In this document: positions 18,442 through 27,737 of the stretch, one piece after another | Position numbering within the stretch: position 1 is the stretch's first letter | How the letters are laid out: every line of letters begins with the position of its first letter | Origin: Chitinophagaceae bacterium | Lineage (GTDB): Bacteria; Bacteroidota; Bacteroidia; Chitinophagales; Chitinophagaceae | Assembly: GCA_947379895.1 (NCBI GenBank) | Contig: CANCPA010000005.1 | Span: 1 to 60,462 of the forward strand | Reading direction: 5' to 3' | DNA: 60,462 bases | The notes under the pieces: generated by a model | Database searches by the model: none | Seen by the model: the letters and a program-made list of their open reading frames with translations, nothing else | Told to the model about the DNA's origin: nothing | Made by a program: the position numbers and the translations under genes

Positions 18442-19263
18442 TTAATGAATAATTAATAAAGGAACCTTTGTATGAAAAGCTAATTTTTGTGTATGTCCAT
18501 TAAAAATTGCTTCAATTACATTATGATGCTTAGGTATTATAGTTAAAATATCAACATCATGTTCATGAGTATAATCCAATATGCCATCCGTAAAATGATC
18601 ACTTAACTTATAGTGAAATTCAGGATTATACTTTTTCAATAAAAACTCTAGTTTTTCCTTTCCAGGATGTTCTATTTTAGCATCTCTTTCCTTGAAAACA
18701 ACATTTAATATAGTTAATTTTAATTCCTTTTTAAATAAGATTGCGTCAATCTTCTCTACAGGAGTATGTTCAACTACATCTTTCAAATCACTTAAAAGAG
18801 TTACTTTATTAAACTTTATATATTTAGCAGATGCTGGAACAACAAGAACAGGCGTTTCTAATTTCTTTGCTATTTTAAGAGTATGACTTCCTACAATAGT
18901 TTCTTTAAATACGCTTCCTCCTTTAATACCCATTATTATCAAATCAGCGCTAACTATTTTTGATATTTCTTCAACACCTTCATGTACTGTAGGAGCTCCT
19001 TGGTACATTTCAATTTCTATTCCCTTTGGTATTGCCCCTAACGAATCAATGAAATCATTAAGGTCTTCAATACTCTTTTCTCTATGTGGTTCTACACTCG
19101 AATACTCGTCTAGTACACCTGAAGGTGTATATACAACCTTAGTTTGATAATGATGGTAAAATACAATCTTTGTAATACCATTCGCAGCGGCAAAATTAAC
19201 TCCAAATAGAGAAGCATTTTTTGATGTCTCAGAAAAATCAGTTGGAATAAGAATCGTTTTCAT
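18442..19263 (-). CDS. Universal stress protein, two UspA-like domains
   Basis: 273 aa. The first domain starts MKTILIPTDFSETSKNASLFGV and ends with LIIMGIKGGSVFKETIVGSHT, the nucleotide-binding segment of UspA. The second domain ends KLAFHTKVPLLIIH. Architecture and end sequences resemble the paralogue at 4786-5625 (which ends ELAFHCQLPLLAIH). Located next to the MerR/B12 regulator on the same strand with an 86-bp gap, so it could be co-regulated (inference). Confidence 0.9.
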   Translation of the reverse strand: MKTILIPTDFSETSKNASLFGVNFAAANGITKIVFYHHYQTKVVYTPSGVLDEYSSVEPHREKSIEDLNDFIDSLGAIPKGIEIEMYQGAPTVHEGVEEISKIVSADLIIMGIKGGSVFKETIVGSHTLKIAKKLETPVLVVPASAKYIKFNKVTLLSDLKDVVEHTPVEKIDAILFKKELKLTILNVVFKERDAKIEHPGKEKLEFLLKKYNPEFHYKLSDHFTDGILDYTHEHDVDILTIIPKHHNVIEAIFNGHTQKLAFHTKVPLLIIH

Positions 19264-19349
19264 TTTTGAGTGCTTTATTTGTGTAATAAAATTAAGTAAT
19301 TTACGTACAAAGAAATCACTTTTTTGATAACAAACAATTCTTTTTTTTT

Positions 19350-20228
19350 CTACATCGTTTGAATATAATCCAAAACGTCATTTAAGGAGTTTTTTAGCTC
19401 AATATTGCGTGGAACTGCCTTTTTATAGCCATTAACTAATTGACCAGAAATGATGATTTTATTATCAGGTATTATACTATGAAGTTTTGTAAAGAACTTT
19501 TCTAGATGAAATTTATTGCCAACAGCAGTAAGGTGTGTATATAAGTAAAGTGGCTTTTTCAAATTTACTAAGAATGAAACATCTTTCAACGGTGAATTAG
19601 CTCCAAGGTAAATTACTTTTATACCCTTTCTTTTAAGTAGATAATGTACAAAAAGTAAACAGATTTCATGATATTCACCTTCAGGTAAAAATAATAATAC
19701 CGACTTGCTATCCTTTACTGAGTTTGTAAGGTTTTCGATACCCAAAATTAATTTTTGACGTATGATATTAGTTACAAGATGTTCTTGTGCAGGAATGATG
19801 TGATTTGTTTGCCATAACAAGCCAATTTTCTCCAATAAACTGAAAACAACTGTTGTGATTGTTTTTTCTATTCCCTTTGAAGCAATAAACTTATTTAATG
19901 TAGCTTCAAATTCGTCCGTATTCAAAACTATCATTTGGTTTATTAACTCATTAACGATTCTTTCTTGTTGAGCTTCAGTTTGAGAAAGAGTTAGAATCTT
20001 TTCTTCCATTTCCTTAGTACTCATTTTGTCAATATGAGATATTTTGTATCCATATCGATTCAATAATGAAACGTTTAGAACATTCTTTAACTCTTCATTC
20101 GTGTAATACCGAATGTTAGTTCCTGTACGATTAGGCTTAAGAAAAGAGAATCTTTGTTCCCAAATTCTGATTGTATGCGCTTTAATGCCTGAGAGTTGCT
20201 CAAGGTCTTTGATTGAAAATGTGTTCAT
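19350..20228 (-). CDS. MerR-type regulator with cobalamin-binding domain (CarH/LitR-like)
   Basis: 292 aa. Residues 1-70 are a MerR winged helix (FSIKDLEQLSGIKAHTIRIW, then NIRYYTNEEL). Residues about 90-165 are the helical B12-cap with the Trp-x9-Glu-His motif (W139, E149, H150) that holds adenosylcobalamin in CarH. Residues about 175-290 are the Rossmann B12-binding half with EYH (E185, H187), the lower-ligand position in CarH. The residue after W139 is Gln, where Thermus CarH has the His used in the light state. Likely a B12-dependent, possibly light-responsive repressor. Divergent from the riboswitch-btuB unit. Confidence 0.88.
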   Translation of the reverse strand: MNTFSIKDLEQLSGIKAHTIRIWEQRFSFLKPNRTGTNIRYYTNEELKNVLNVSLLNRYGYKISHIDKMSTKEMEEKILTLSQTEAQQERIVNELINQMIVLNTDEFEATLNKFIASKGIEKTITTVVFSLLEKIGLLWQTNHIIPAQEHLVTNIIRQKLILGIENLTNSVKDSKSVLLFLPEGEYHEICLLFVHYLLKRKGIKVIYLGANSPLKDVSFLVNLKKPLYLYTHLTAVGNKFHLEKFFTKLHSIIPDNKIIISGQLVNGYKKAVPRNIELKNSLNDVLDYIQTM

Positions 20229-20604
20229 GCAGATTCAAACAAAAACTTTAAAAAAAGGTTTTATAAATCGTCTAAAAAAAATACAAATGATTTGACTATT
20301 TGTAAATATTTAACAAATTGTAGAAGAATTGGTATAAATTTCAATGACTTTTCATGATAAAGTTGATGCGAGCATTGATTTTCTTTGTAAAACATTAAAT
20401 TGATTAACTCAATTTTGCTTCAATAGTTAACTTATTGAAAGTGAAAAGTTGAACAGTTGATTAAAAAAACTTTCTTTTAAATAGTCATAGTTTAAGAAGT
20501 AATTGCTTAACAAAAATATATTCTTCAGCAAAGTGATTGCGTTGGCAAAAAATTATACCCAAACCTGTTAGTAAGTAAAAGTTCCTATTAAAACTTATTA
20601 TCTC

Positions 20605-20820
20605 CATATTTGCACCGTATTTGGTTCGATGCTATTTAAGCAAGTTTTTAGTATCGATTAAAAGGGAAACCGGTGTAAGTCCGGTACTATCCCCGTAGCT
20701 GTAAAGCGGCATGAATAAAAAGTTGAACATTTATTATTCATGTAAATTGTGGTAACCACTGTTCGCCTTGTGCGGATGGGAAGGAAACAATGAACGCTAA
20801 GTCAGAAGACCTGCCTTTTA
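20605..20820 (+). ncRNA. Cobalamin (AdoCbl) riboswitch upstream of btuB
   Basis: The leader holds the classic B12-riboswitch parts in order: AAAAGGGAAACCGGTGTAAG near 20660, TCCCCGTAGCTGTAAAGCGGC near 20690-20710 (in pieces), a variable arm, GATGGGAAGG at 20776-20784, and the B12 box AAGTCAGAAGACCTGCC at 20799-20815. A CATATTTGC at 20605-20613 fits a -7 box. The riboswitch is followed by a 240-nt leader that contains a GACTG/CAGTC hairpin near 20865. Bacteroidota class normally shuts off downstream expression when B12 is bound. The exact ends of the aptamer are approximate. Confidence 0.92.
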
Positions 20821-21062
20821 CAAAATCATTCACGGCTTTCGGGTGAAAAGCATGGAATGTAAAAGACTGACTGCAGCAGTCGTTTATATTTCTCCGTTAA
20901 GCTTATTGTGGAAGAAAGAAGATACAAGTTTCAGGTTATAGGATTCAGATTACAGGTTTCAAGTACTTGTATTTAATCGACTTGCAACTAGTAACTTGCA
21001 ATCAACTACATTAAGACTACTCCCTGAAAGCTCATTGTTACACTTTTAAATTTAAAAAAACA

Positions 21063-22997
21063 ATGAGCAAAAAACTATCGCTCCTTTCAACAGCCTTGCT
21101 TTTAGCAACGGCAATTCTTGCACAGCAAGACACAATTAAATCTACACCTCTTGATGAGGTAGTCGTAACCGCCAACAAAGTGGCTCAGAAGCAAAGTGCC
21201 ACAGGCAAAGTTGTTACAGTAATCAGTAAAGAAGAAATTGAAAAAAGTAGTGGTAAAACAGTGTCACAACTACTCAATGAACAAGTTGGTATTGTAATAA
21301 ATGGTGCTTTAAATAATGTAGGGACTGTTCAAAATCTGAATATGCGTGGTGCATCTAGTGGTCGTACATTGATACTATTAGATGGTATTCCTGTAAATGA
21401 CCCCTCGGATATCAATAATAATTTTGATCTTAATTTAGTTTCCTTAAATCAGGTAGAGAGAATAGAAATTTGTAAAGGAGCACAATCTACATTATACGGT
21501 AGTGATGCTGTTGCAGGTGTTATTAACATAATTTCGAATAGTGGGGCTTCAAACAAACCCTTCAATGGAATTGCAACTGCTTCCTTCGGAACTTTTAACT
21601 CTTTTAACGCAAATGCTCGATTGTTTGGAGGAATTAATAAGTTTAAATATAATATTGGCTATTCAAAAGCGACAACCGACGGATTTTCTGCTGCACTTGA
21701 TAGTAGCGGGAAAGGAAATTTTGATAAAGATGACAATAAGGGTGAGGAAGTGAATGCTTCGTTGCAATATCAGGCTACTAAGCAATTATTTTTCAAGGCA
21801 TCTACATTGTATAGTGTATATACTTTTGGAGCCGATGCAAGTCAATTTAAAGACAAAAAGCATTTTTCAATAACTAATTCTAATTCTATTCAAGTACTTG
21901 GATTCAATTATAAAAAAGAAGGCTTTGTTTTATCTGGAAACTATCAATACAATAAGGTAGTTAGAACATTTGATGACAATTATTCTAGTGGGAATCCAAT
22001 ATTTAATAATTTTAAGTATAATGGTATTACACAATTTGGTGAGTTATACAGCAATGTAAACTTGGGCAGTGGATTTAGCCTTCTCGGGGGTGCTGAATAT
22101 CGATATGGGTCAATGAGCAATTACACTAATTTAGTCAGTGATTTCGGTCCTTATACCAATACTTTCAATGATACATCAGTTTATCAAAAGTCTGCTTATG
22201 CCTCCATTAATTATATTGGAAAGTCTAAAAAGTTTACGGCCGAATTAGGAGGGCGATATAATAATCATAGTCGATATGGTACAAGTTATACCTACACTTT
22301 TAATCCCTCGTATGCAATAGCTGATAATTTTAGATTATTTGGAAGTATTGCCACTGCTTTTAAAATCCCATCCTTATATCAATTATTTTCAAATGATGGA
22401 GGAGGAAATGAAAACTTGCAACCTGAGCAATCGGTTAATTATGAAATTGGTTATCAAGCAAATTTGAAAAATTTCAACGATAGGCTTGTTTTCTTTTACA
22501 GGGATATTTCAAGTGGTATTGATTATGATAATAATAATTGGAAGTACTTTAATTATTCAGGACAAAGAGTTCGAGGCATCGAATACGAGTTTACCATAAA
22601 TCCGCTAAAGAATTTCATGATTAAAGGAAACTATACCTTTATCTCGTCCAATCAAAGCACAGAAAGCAGGTTAACAAATATTGATACTACTTACAGTTAT
22701 ACACTTCACGTTCCAAAGCATGCAGCAAATATTGCCGTTAGCTATCAAATAGCACCTGCTTTGTATGTTAGCCTTACAGGCAAATATGTAAGTAAACGCT
22801 TTGATGGAATCTATCAAATGCCTGATATAACTTTAGACAGTTATCTAATTTTAGGTGCTTATGCAGAATATCGTGTAAATAATCACATTAAAATTTTTGC
22901 AGAGTCAAAGAATATAACGAACAAAAAGTTTTATGATATTTATGGATATAATTCCATTCCTGCCCTCTTCAATGCAGGTCTAACTCTAAAGTGGTAG
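21063..22997 (+). CDS. btuB: TonB-dependent outer-membrane vitamin B12 receptor
   Basis: 644 aa. Signal peptide (MSKKLSLLSTALLLATAILAQ), then the TonB-box region and plug domain: LDEVVVTANK, QLLNEQVGIVI, RGASSGRTLILLDGIPVND, GAQSTLYGSDAVAGVINII. The beta barrel ends with the aromatic GLTLKW that is needed for outer-membrane assembly. The riboswitch upstream makes cobalamin or a corrinoid the substrate. It lacks the SusC-type carboxypeptidase-like N-domain. Ends before a strong terminator at 23013. Confidence 0.95.
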   Translation: MSKKLSLLSTALLLATAILAQQDTIKSTPLDEVVVTANKVAQKQSATGKVVTVISKEEIEKSSGKTVSQLLNEQVGIVINGALNNVGTVQNLNMRGASSGRTLILLDGIPVNDPSDINNNFDLNLVSLNQVERIEICKGAQSTLYGSDAVAGVINIISNSGASNKPFNGIATASFGTFNSFNANARLFGGINKFKYNIGYSKATTDGFSAALDSSGKGNFDKDDNKGEEVNASLQYQATKQLFFKASTLYSVYTFGADASQFKDKKHFSITNSNSIQVLGFNYKKEGFVLSGNYQYNKVVRTFDDNYSSGNPIFNNFKYNGITQFGELYSNVNLGSGFSLLGGAEYRYGSMSNYTNLVSDFGPYTNTFNDTSVYQKSAYASINYIGKSKKFTAELGGRYNNHSRYGTSYTYTFNPSYAIADNFRLFGSIATAFKIPSLYQLFSNDGGGNENLQPEQSVNYEIGYQANLKNFNDRLVFFYRDISSGIDYDNNNWKYFNYSGQRVRGIEYEFTINPLKNFMIKGNYTFISSNQSTESRLTNIDTTYSYTLHVPKHAANIAVSYQIAPALYVSLTGKYVSKRFDGIYQMPDITLDSYLILGAYAEYRVNNHIKIFAESKNITNKKFYDIYGYNSIPALFNAGLTLKW

Positions 22998-23012
22998 TGT
23001 TTTTTCCTAGTT

Positions 23013-23050
23013 AAAACAGTATGCAGGCAGTCAAACTTGCATACTGTTTT
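23013..23050 (+). terminator. Terminator hairpin after btuB
   Basis: AAAACAGTATGCA and TGCATACTGTTTT form a perfect 13-bp stem with a 12-nt loop. The T-run is short (CTGTTTAGG), so it is a moderate-strength candidate. Confidence 0.7.
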
Positions 23051-23388
23051 CTGTTTAGGAAATAATTACAGGTTATTTTATTATTAATTTTTCTCTAAAA
23101 TCATATTCTACCTGCAAAAAGGCAAATCCTCTAGTGTAGTCTATCTATTCCTATTAATTGTTGAGACAAATATGAAGCTTTCAATATTCAAAAGTTAAAT
23201 TTTGCGACAAAGAGTGGAGTTGATTTTGCAATTATTTTAAACTATACCTGCGAAAATCAACTCTAATTTCCAAACAATATTCCTTAAAAACTGAGTCATC
23301 TTCTTATCCAAATAAAAAATCAAATAATCTAACTATTTTATATTAACTAAATAAGGTATTATTGCGGCATTGAGCGGAATAAATAACT

Positions 23389-23460
23389 GGCAAAAGTGGA
23401 TAGGAATGTCCTTTCTTATCGCCTTTTGACTGTACGTTTAGTGGGTTGTTTTTTCAACCG
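23389..23460 (+). promoter_or_regulatory. Structured 5' leader of mgtA
   Basis: GGCAAAAG...CTTTTGAC (23389-23430) forms a long hairpin with an internal loop, and inside it GGATAGGAA pairs with TTCTTATC. A second hairpin, GGTTG/CAACC with a T6 loop, follows at 23444-23459. About 100 nt remain to the mgtA start. It does not match the M-box core that I know. Function as a Mg2+ or other sensor is inference. Confidence 0.45.
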
Positions 23461-23557
23461 ATTCTATTAAAATCGACATCAAAAAATGAATTGTGTAAAC
23501 ATGCTTACGTGAATGGAAGCATCGTGAATTAATGATTAAACAAAGAAAAAGGACACA

Positions 23558-26263
23558 ATGACACATTCTTTCAAAGACATTCTAAAAAACAAGATGCCTT
23601 TCACTCCTACCACTTCTGGAATGGATGAGGCTGCTACAAGAAAACTTAAGATTGCTGGAAGAGCAGACAACCCCACATTTTATACCTTATTTGATAGTGA
23701 CGCTGATGGTTTGACTACAGATCAAGTTGAGCAAAAATTTGAAACCTTTGGAGCAAATGAAGTGCATCATGAACAAGCCCCCTCTTGGATAAAGCAATTA
23801 TTTGAAGCATTTGTCAATCCCTTTATTGGAGTACTCATAATTATTGCGGTAGTGTCGTTCATTTTAGATGTATGGATGGCAAAGCCGGGTGAGGAAGATT
23901 ATAAGACGGTTATCATGGTGGCAATTATGGTAATGGCAAGTTCAATTTTAAGGTTCTTTCAGGAATTTAGAAGCAATCAGGCTGCTGAAAAATTGAAGAA
24001 GATGGTATTAACTACCGCGACTGTTCTAAGAAAAGGGGTGGGCAAAACGGAAGTGGATATTAAAGAATTGGTTCCCGGCGACATTATCGTTCTTTCGGCA
24101 GGAGATATGATACCTGCAGATTGTAGAATTATACAATCAAAAGATTTATTCGTTAGTCAGTCGATGCTTACAGGCGAATCAATGCCGGTTGAAAAGCGGA
24201 ATATTGCCATCCCTGACGCTAGTGATAAATCGCCTCTCGAATTAGAAAATATTTGTTTCATGGGAACAAATGTTGAGAGTGGTTCTGCTACTGCAATGAT
24301 TGTTACTACCGGAAATCAAACCTATTTTGGCTCATTAAGTAAATCTATAATTGGTAAGAGAGCCGAAACTAGCTTCGATAAGGGAATCAAGAAAGTTAGT
24401 TATTTGTTGATTAAGTTCATGTTGGTAATGGTTCCCCTGATATTTCTTATCAATGGGTTTATCAAGCATGATTGGATGGATGCCCTATTATTTGCAATTG
24501 CTGTTGCAGTAGGACTTACTCCTGAGATGTTACCTATGATTGTAACTGCTAACCTTGCAAAAGGGGCACTCAATATGAGTAAGCGAAAGGTGATTGTAAA
24601 AAGATTGGATGCCATTCAGAATATTGGTGCAATGGATATTTTGTGTACCGACAAGACTGGTACACTTACAATGGACAAGATTGTTTTGGAAAGACACTTG
24701 AATATAGAAGGCGATGATGATGATGAAGTACTTAAATGGGCTTACCTGAATAGTTATCATCAAACAGGGCTTAAAAATCTATTAGATATTGCGGTACTCG
24801 AACACGTTGAATTGAATGATTATCTAAAGGTGGACGAACGGTTTCTAAAAGTGGATGAGATTCCATTCGATTTCCAACGTAGGAGGATGAGTGTTATCTT
24901 GAAACAAGAAAATGGCAAGCATTTGTTGATTTGTAAGGGAGCAGTCGAAGAAATGCTCAACTTATGTACTCAAGCTTTCGATCCCGGAGAGGATAAGCAA
25001 TTACACATCGAAAGTGACGCTTCTATTCCTTTGGATGAGGATGTGCGGACTAAGATTTTAGAAATCTCAAAACGTCTCAATAAGGAAGGGTTGCGAGTAC
25101 TACTTGTAGCTATTAAGGAATTTGACGAACGTGCACTTAACTATTCTGTTGAAGACGAAAAGGAAATGACATTGACTGGGTTTATCGGATTTCTCGATCC
25201 TGCAAAGCCTTCGGCAAAAGCATCAATAGAAGCCTTACAGAAATTGGGTGTTACAGTTAAGGTATTGACAGGCGATAATGAAATCGTTACTAAGAAGATT
25301 TGTAGAGATGTGGGGATTCCAATCAATAAGATTCTGCTTGGTGGAGAGATTGAAAAGATGACCGACGACGAATTGAAACTTCATATTTATGAAGCGTCAA
25401 TCATTGCCAAACTGAGTCCTATTCAGAAATCAAGGATTGTAACTGTTTTGCAGGAAATGGGGCATACAGTTGGTTTTATGGGCGATGGTATTAATGACGC
25501 CGCCGCTTTAAGTGCAGCCGATGTGGGTATCAGCGTGGATACAGCTGTGGATATAGCAAAGGAAAGTGCCGATATTATTTTATTGGAAAAGGATTTGATG
25601 GTACTGCGAAAGGGGGTTATTTATGGACGAAGAACCTTTGGTAATATCATTAAATACATCAAGATGACCGCAAGTAGTAACTTCGGAAATATGTTTAGCA
25701 TGCTTGGTGCAAGTGCCTTTCTTCCCTTTTTGCCCATGTTGCCTGTGCAATTATTAGTACAAAATCTGTTATACGATTTCTCTCAAACCTCAATTCCTTG
25801 GGATAGAATGGATGAAGAGTTTTTAGAGACACCTAAAAAATGGGATGCTTCAGGTATTTCAAGGTTCATGATGTTTATCGGACCAATCAGTTCTATTTTC
25901 GACTATATTACCTTTGCAGTCATGTTTTTTGTGTTCAAAGCAAACGATATACAGCATCAGGCATTGTTTCAGAGTGGATGGTTTATCGAAGGATTGTTGT
26001 CACAAACACTAATAGTACATATGATTAGAACGAGGAAAATTCCGTTCATTCAAAGTTGGGCTACAGCGCCTGTACTAGCCCTTACATCATTAATTATGAT
26101 GCTAGGTGTCATCATACCATTTACACCATTTGGTACTATTTTAAAATTGCAACCATTACCACTTACCTATTTCCCTTGGTTGCTAGGTATCCTTGTTTGT
26201 TATTGTTTATTAACTCAAACCATTAAGAATTGGTTCATCAGAAGGTTTTCTGAGTGGTTATAG
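23558..26263 (+). CDS. mgtA: Magnesium-translocating P-type ATPase (P3B, MgtA-like)
   Basis: 901 aa, inner membrane. The phosphorylation motif is CTDKTGTLTMDK; other P-type landmarks are LTGESMPVEKR, KVLTGDNEI and FMGDGINDAAALSAADVG. N-terminal cytosolic domain, then TM pairs around residues 80-130 and 285-345, actuator with GDMIPADCR, and C-terminal helices beginning around 720. Length and the ASSNFGNMFSMLGAS segment fit Mg2+ importers. Start ATG at 23558. The long structured leader suggests post-transcriptional control. A small winged-helix gene follows 42 bp downstream. Confidence 0.93.
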   Translation: MTHSFKDILKNKMPFTPTTSGMDEAATRKLKIAGRADNPTFYTLFDSDADGLTTDQVEQKFETFGANEVHHEQAPSWIKQLFEAFVNPFIGVLIIIAVVSFILDVWMAKPGEEDYKTVIMVAIMVMASSILRFFQEFRSNQAAEKLKKMVLTTATVLRKGVGKTEVDIKELVPGDIIVLSAGDMIPADCRIIQSKDLFVSQSMLTGESMPVEKRNIAIPDASDKSPLELENICFMGTNVESGSATAMIVTTGNQTYFGSLSKSIIGKRAETSFDKGIKKVSYLLIKFMLVMVPLIFLINGFIKHDWMDALLFAIAVAVGLTPEMLPMIVTANLAKGALNMSKRKVIVKRLDAIQNIGAMDILCTDKTGTLTMDKIVLERHLNIEGDDDDEVLKWAYLNSYHQTGLKNLLDIAVLEHVELNDYLKVDERFLKVDEIPFDFQRRRMSVILKQENGKHLLICKGAVEEMLNLCTQAFDPGEDKQLHIESDASIPLDEDVRTKILEISKRLNKEGLRVLLVAIKEFDERALNYSVEDEKEMTLTGFIGFLDPAKPSAKASIEALQKLGVTVKVLTGDNEIVTKKICRDVGIPINKILLGGEIEKMTDDELKLHIYEASIIAKLSPIQKSRIVTVLQEMGHTVGFMGDGINDAAALSAADVGISVDTAVDIAKESADIILLEKDLMVLRKGVIYGRRTFGNIIKYIKMTASSNFGNMFSMLGASAFLPFLPMLPVQLLVQNLLYDFSQTSIPWDRMDEEFLETPKKWDASGISRFMMFIGPISSIFDYITFAVMFFVFKANDIQHQALFQSGWFIEGLLSQTLIVHMIRTRKIPFIQSWATAPVLALTSLIMMLGVIIPFTPFGTILKLQPLPLTYFPWLLGILVCYCLLTQTIKNWFIRRFSEWL

Positions 26264-26305
26264 TTGTTATATTTGTGCTTTAAATTGACATTAAGCATAA
26301 ACAAA

Positions 26306-26482
26306 ATGGACGCAAAAGAACAAGTTTTAGAAGCAATGAAAAAGGATGGAACGCCTTTAAATGCAGGTAAGATAGTTGAATTAACGGGTCTTGACCGAAA
26401 GGTTGTAGATAAAGCAATGGATCAACTCAAAAACGAAGGGGTTATTGTATCGCCTATTCGTTGTTATTGGCAACCTAAATAA
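26306..26482 (+). CDS. Small winged-helix DNA-binding protein
   Basis: 58 aa from the ATG at 26306 (an upstream in-frame TTG at 26264 would add 14 hydrophobic residues and is not preferred). The whole chain is a minimal [21 protein letters not shown], then [21 protein letters not shown] and SPIRCYWQP. Small proteins with this pattern occur in Bacteroidota and archaea as stand-alone winged helices. Follows mgtA by 42 bp and may be in one transcript; role unknown. Confidence 0.8.
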   Translation: MDAKEQVLEAMKKDGTPLNAGKIVELTGLDRKVVDKAMDQLKNEGVIVSPIRCYWQPK

Positions 26483-26552
26483 AGAGGGATTCTGATGACT
26501 CCATTTTATAGGTACATTCGGAAATAAAAATATTCTTAAGTCACTTAGCCAC

Positions 26553-27035
26553 ATGTCAATTAGTCCCATTGTAAATAAAAAATATTTGTTGGAAAAATAT
26601 CCTGGCAAAGGAGGATGGACTTTTGCTACAATTCCAGAAATTCCACAAGACAAGCATGCTCATTTCGGTTGGGTAAAAGTAAAAGGCAGCATTGATGGTT
26701 ATGAAATAAAGAAGTATAACTTGATGCCAATGGGTAATGGTCATCTTTTTCTTCCTGTGAAAGCAGAAATTCGTAAGCAAATAAATAAGCAAGCCGGCGA
26801 TTTTGTACATGTCATATTATATTTAGATAATGAACCGTTAGAAATTCCTGAAGAATTTTTCATTTGTCTAAATGACGAACCCGAAGCATTGAAGTTTTTT
26901 AATTCAATTAAAGAAAGCGATCAACACAATTATATCAAATGGATATATGCTGCAAAGACAGAATCAACTAAGATAGATAGAATTGCCGATGTGATAAATA
27001 GACTTTCCAAATGTCAACTTCTCAAGTCTAAATAA
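26553..27035 (+). CDS. DUF1905/YdeI-type domain protein
   Basis: 160 aa. The N-terminal half resembles DUF1905 (GGWTFATIPEIP, HFGWVKVKGSIDG, LMPMGNGHLFLPVKAEIRKQ) and the C-terminal helices (FFNSIKESDQHNYIKWIYAAKTESTKIDRI, split into two helices) resemble the YdeI/OmpD-associated family. In Escherichia coli YdeI is linked to peptide resistance; the function here is unknown. Cytosolic, monocistronic. Confidence 0.78.
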   Translation: MSISPIVNKKYLLEKYPGKGGWTFATIPEIPQDKHAHFGWVKVKGSIDGYEIKKYNLMPMGNGHLFLPVKAEIRKQINKQAGDFVHVILYLDNEPLEIPEEFFICLNDEPEALKFFNSIKESDQHNYIKWIYAAKTESTKIDRIADVINRLSKCQLLKSK

Positions 27036-27455
27036 GTAGAAGAAAGGATATTTGCTATTCAAGACTGATAGCTGCTATTGGTTTCGCTACAGTTGTTTTG
27101 ATTGAATTAGAATTTCTTTTCTATTGCGATGAAAGCAATAAAACTATCGAATAATATCTTTTTCCCAAAATAATTAGGTTATTTCAATAATAAACAAGAT
27201 AATAAGTTAAGGGTAGAATAATAGATGTAATATTGCACCACAGAATTGGTAAAGTAAAGTCCAGTTCATTTCGGATAGAAACGCTTATTTATATTCATTG
27301 CCGTAAAACTTCAAGAGATAATCTTCTAGAACGCACGTTCCCCATTCAAACAAGCTTTATTAAGCCGCACATTTATTTTAATACATCACAGTACTGCACT
27401 TCGTTCAGCGCTATTTGTTTAGTTCGTTGATTGACTTTAGCAATCAAAAAACGTG
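27036..27455. other. Gene-free gap before array 2
   Basis: AT-rich with no credible coding sequence or RNA. A 65-codon open frame at 27233-27430 has no homology that I recognise and sits in random-looking sequence. Confidence 0.5.
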
Positions 27456-27700
27456 TTTGCTGCAATCGGGAGTTCCCTATTGAAGCAAATGAAGTGTTTT
27501 GCTGTAATCAGGAGTTGGCAATCGAAGCAAATGAAGTAATTTGCTGTAATCGGGAGTTGGCAATCGAAGCAAATGAAGTGATTTGCTGCAATCAGGAGTT
27601 GCTTATCGAAGCAAATGAAGTGATTTGCTGTAATCAGGAGTTGCCTATCGAAGCAAATGGAGTGATTTGCTGTAATGGGGAGTTGCCTATCGAAGCAAAT
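27456..27700. repeat. Array 2: six 42-bp units
   Basis: TTTGCTG recurs at 27456, 27498, 27540, 27582, 27624 and 27666, an exact 42-bp period (2 x 21). Units are about 85-95% alike. Each unit boundary carries a compact palindrome (AGCAAAT, 6-nt loop, ATTTGCT). Because 42 is divisible by 3 both strands stay open, giving apparent 14-residue repeats (for example NQELPIEANEVICC), but no ATG start serves the plus-strand frame. The array ends 37 bp before the next ORF. Confidence 0.9.
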
Positions 27701-27737
27701 CATTTATTCAAACTATTTATTCATAAAAAAGTAATCA

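Noticed and set aside
27233-27430. 65-codon frame before array 2
   Set aside because: No homology pattern and random composition.
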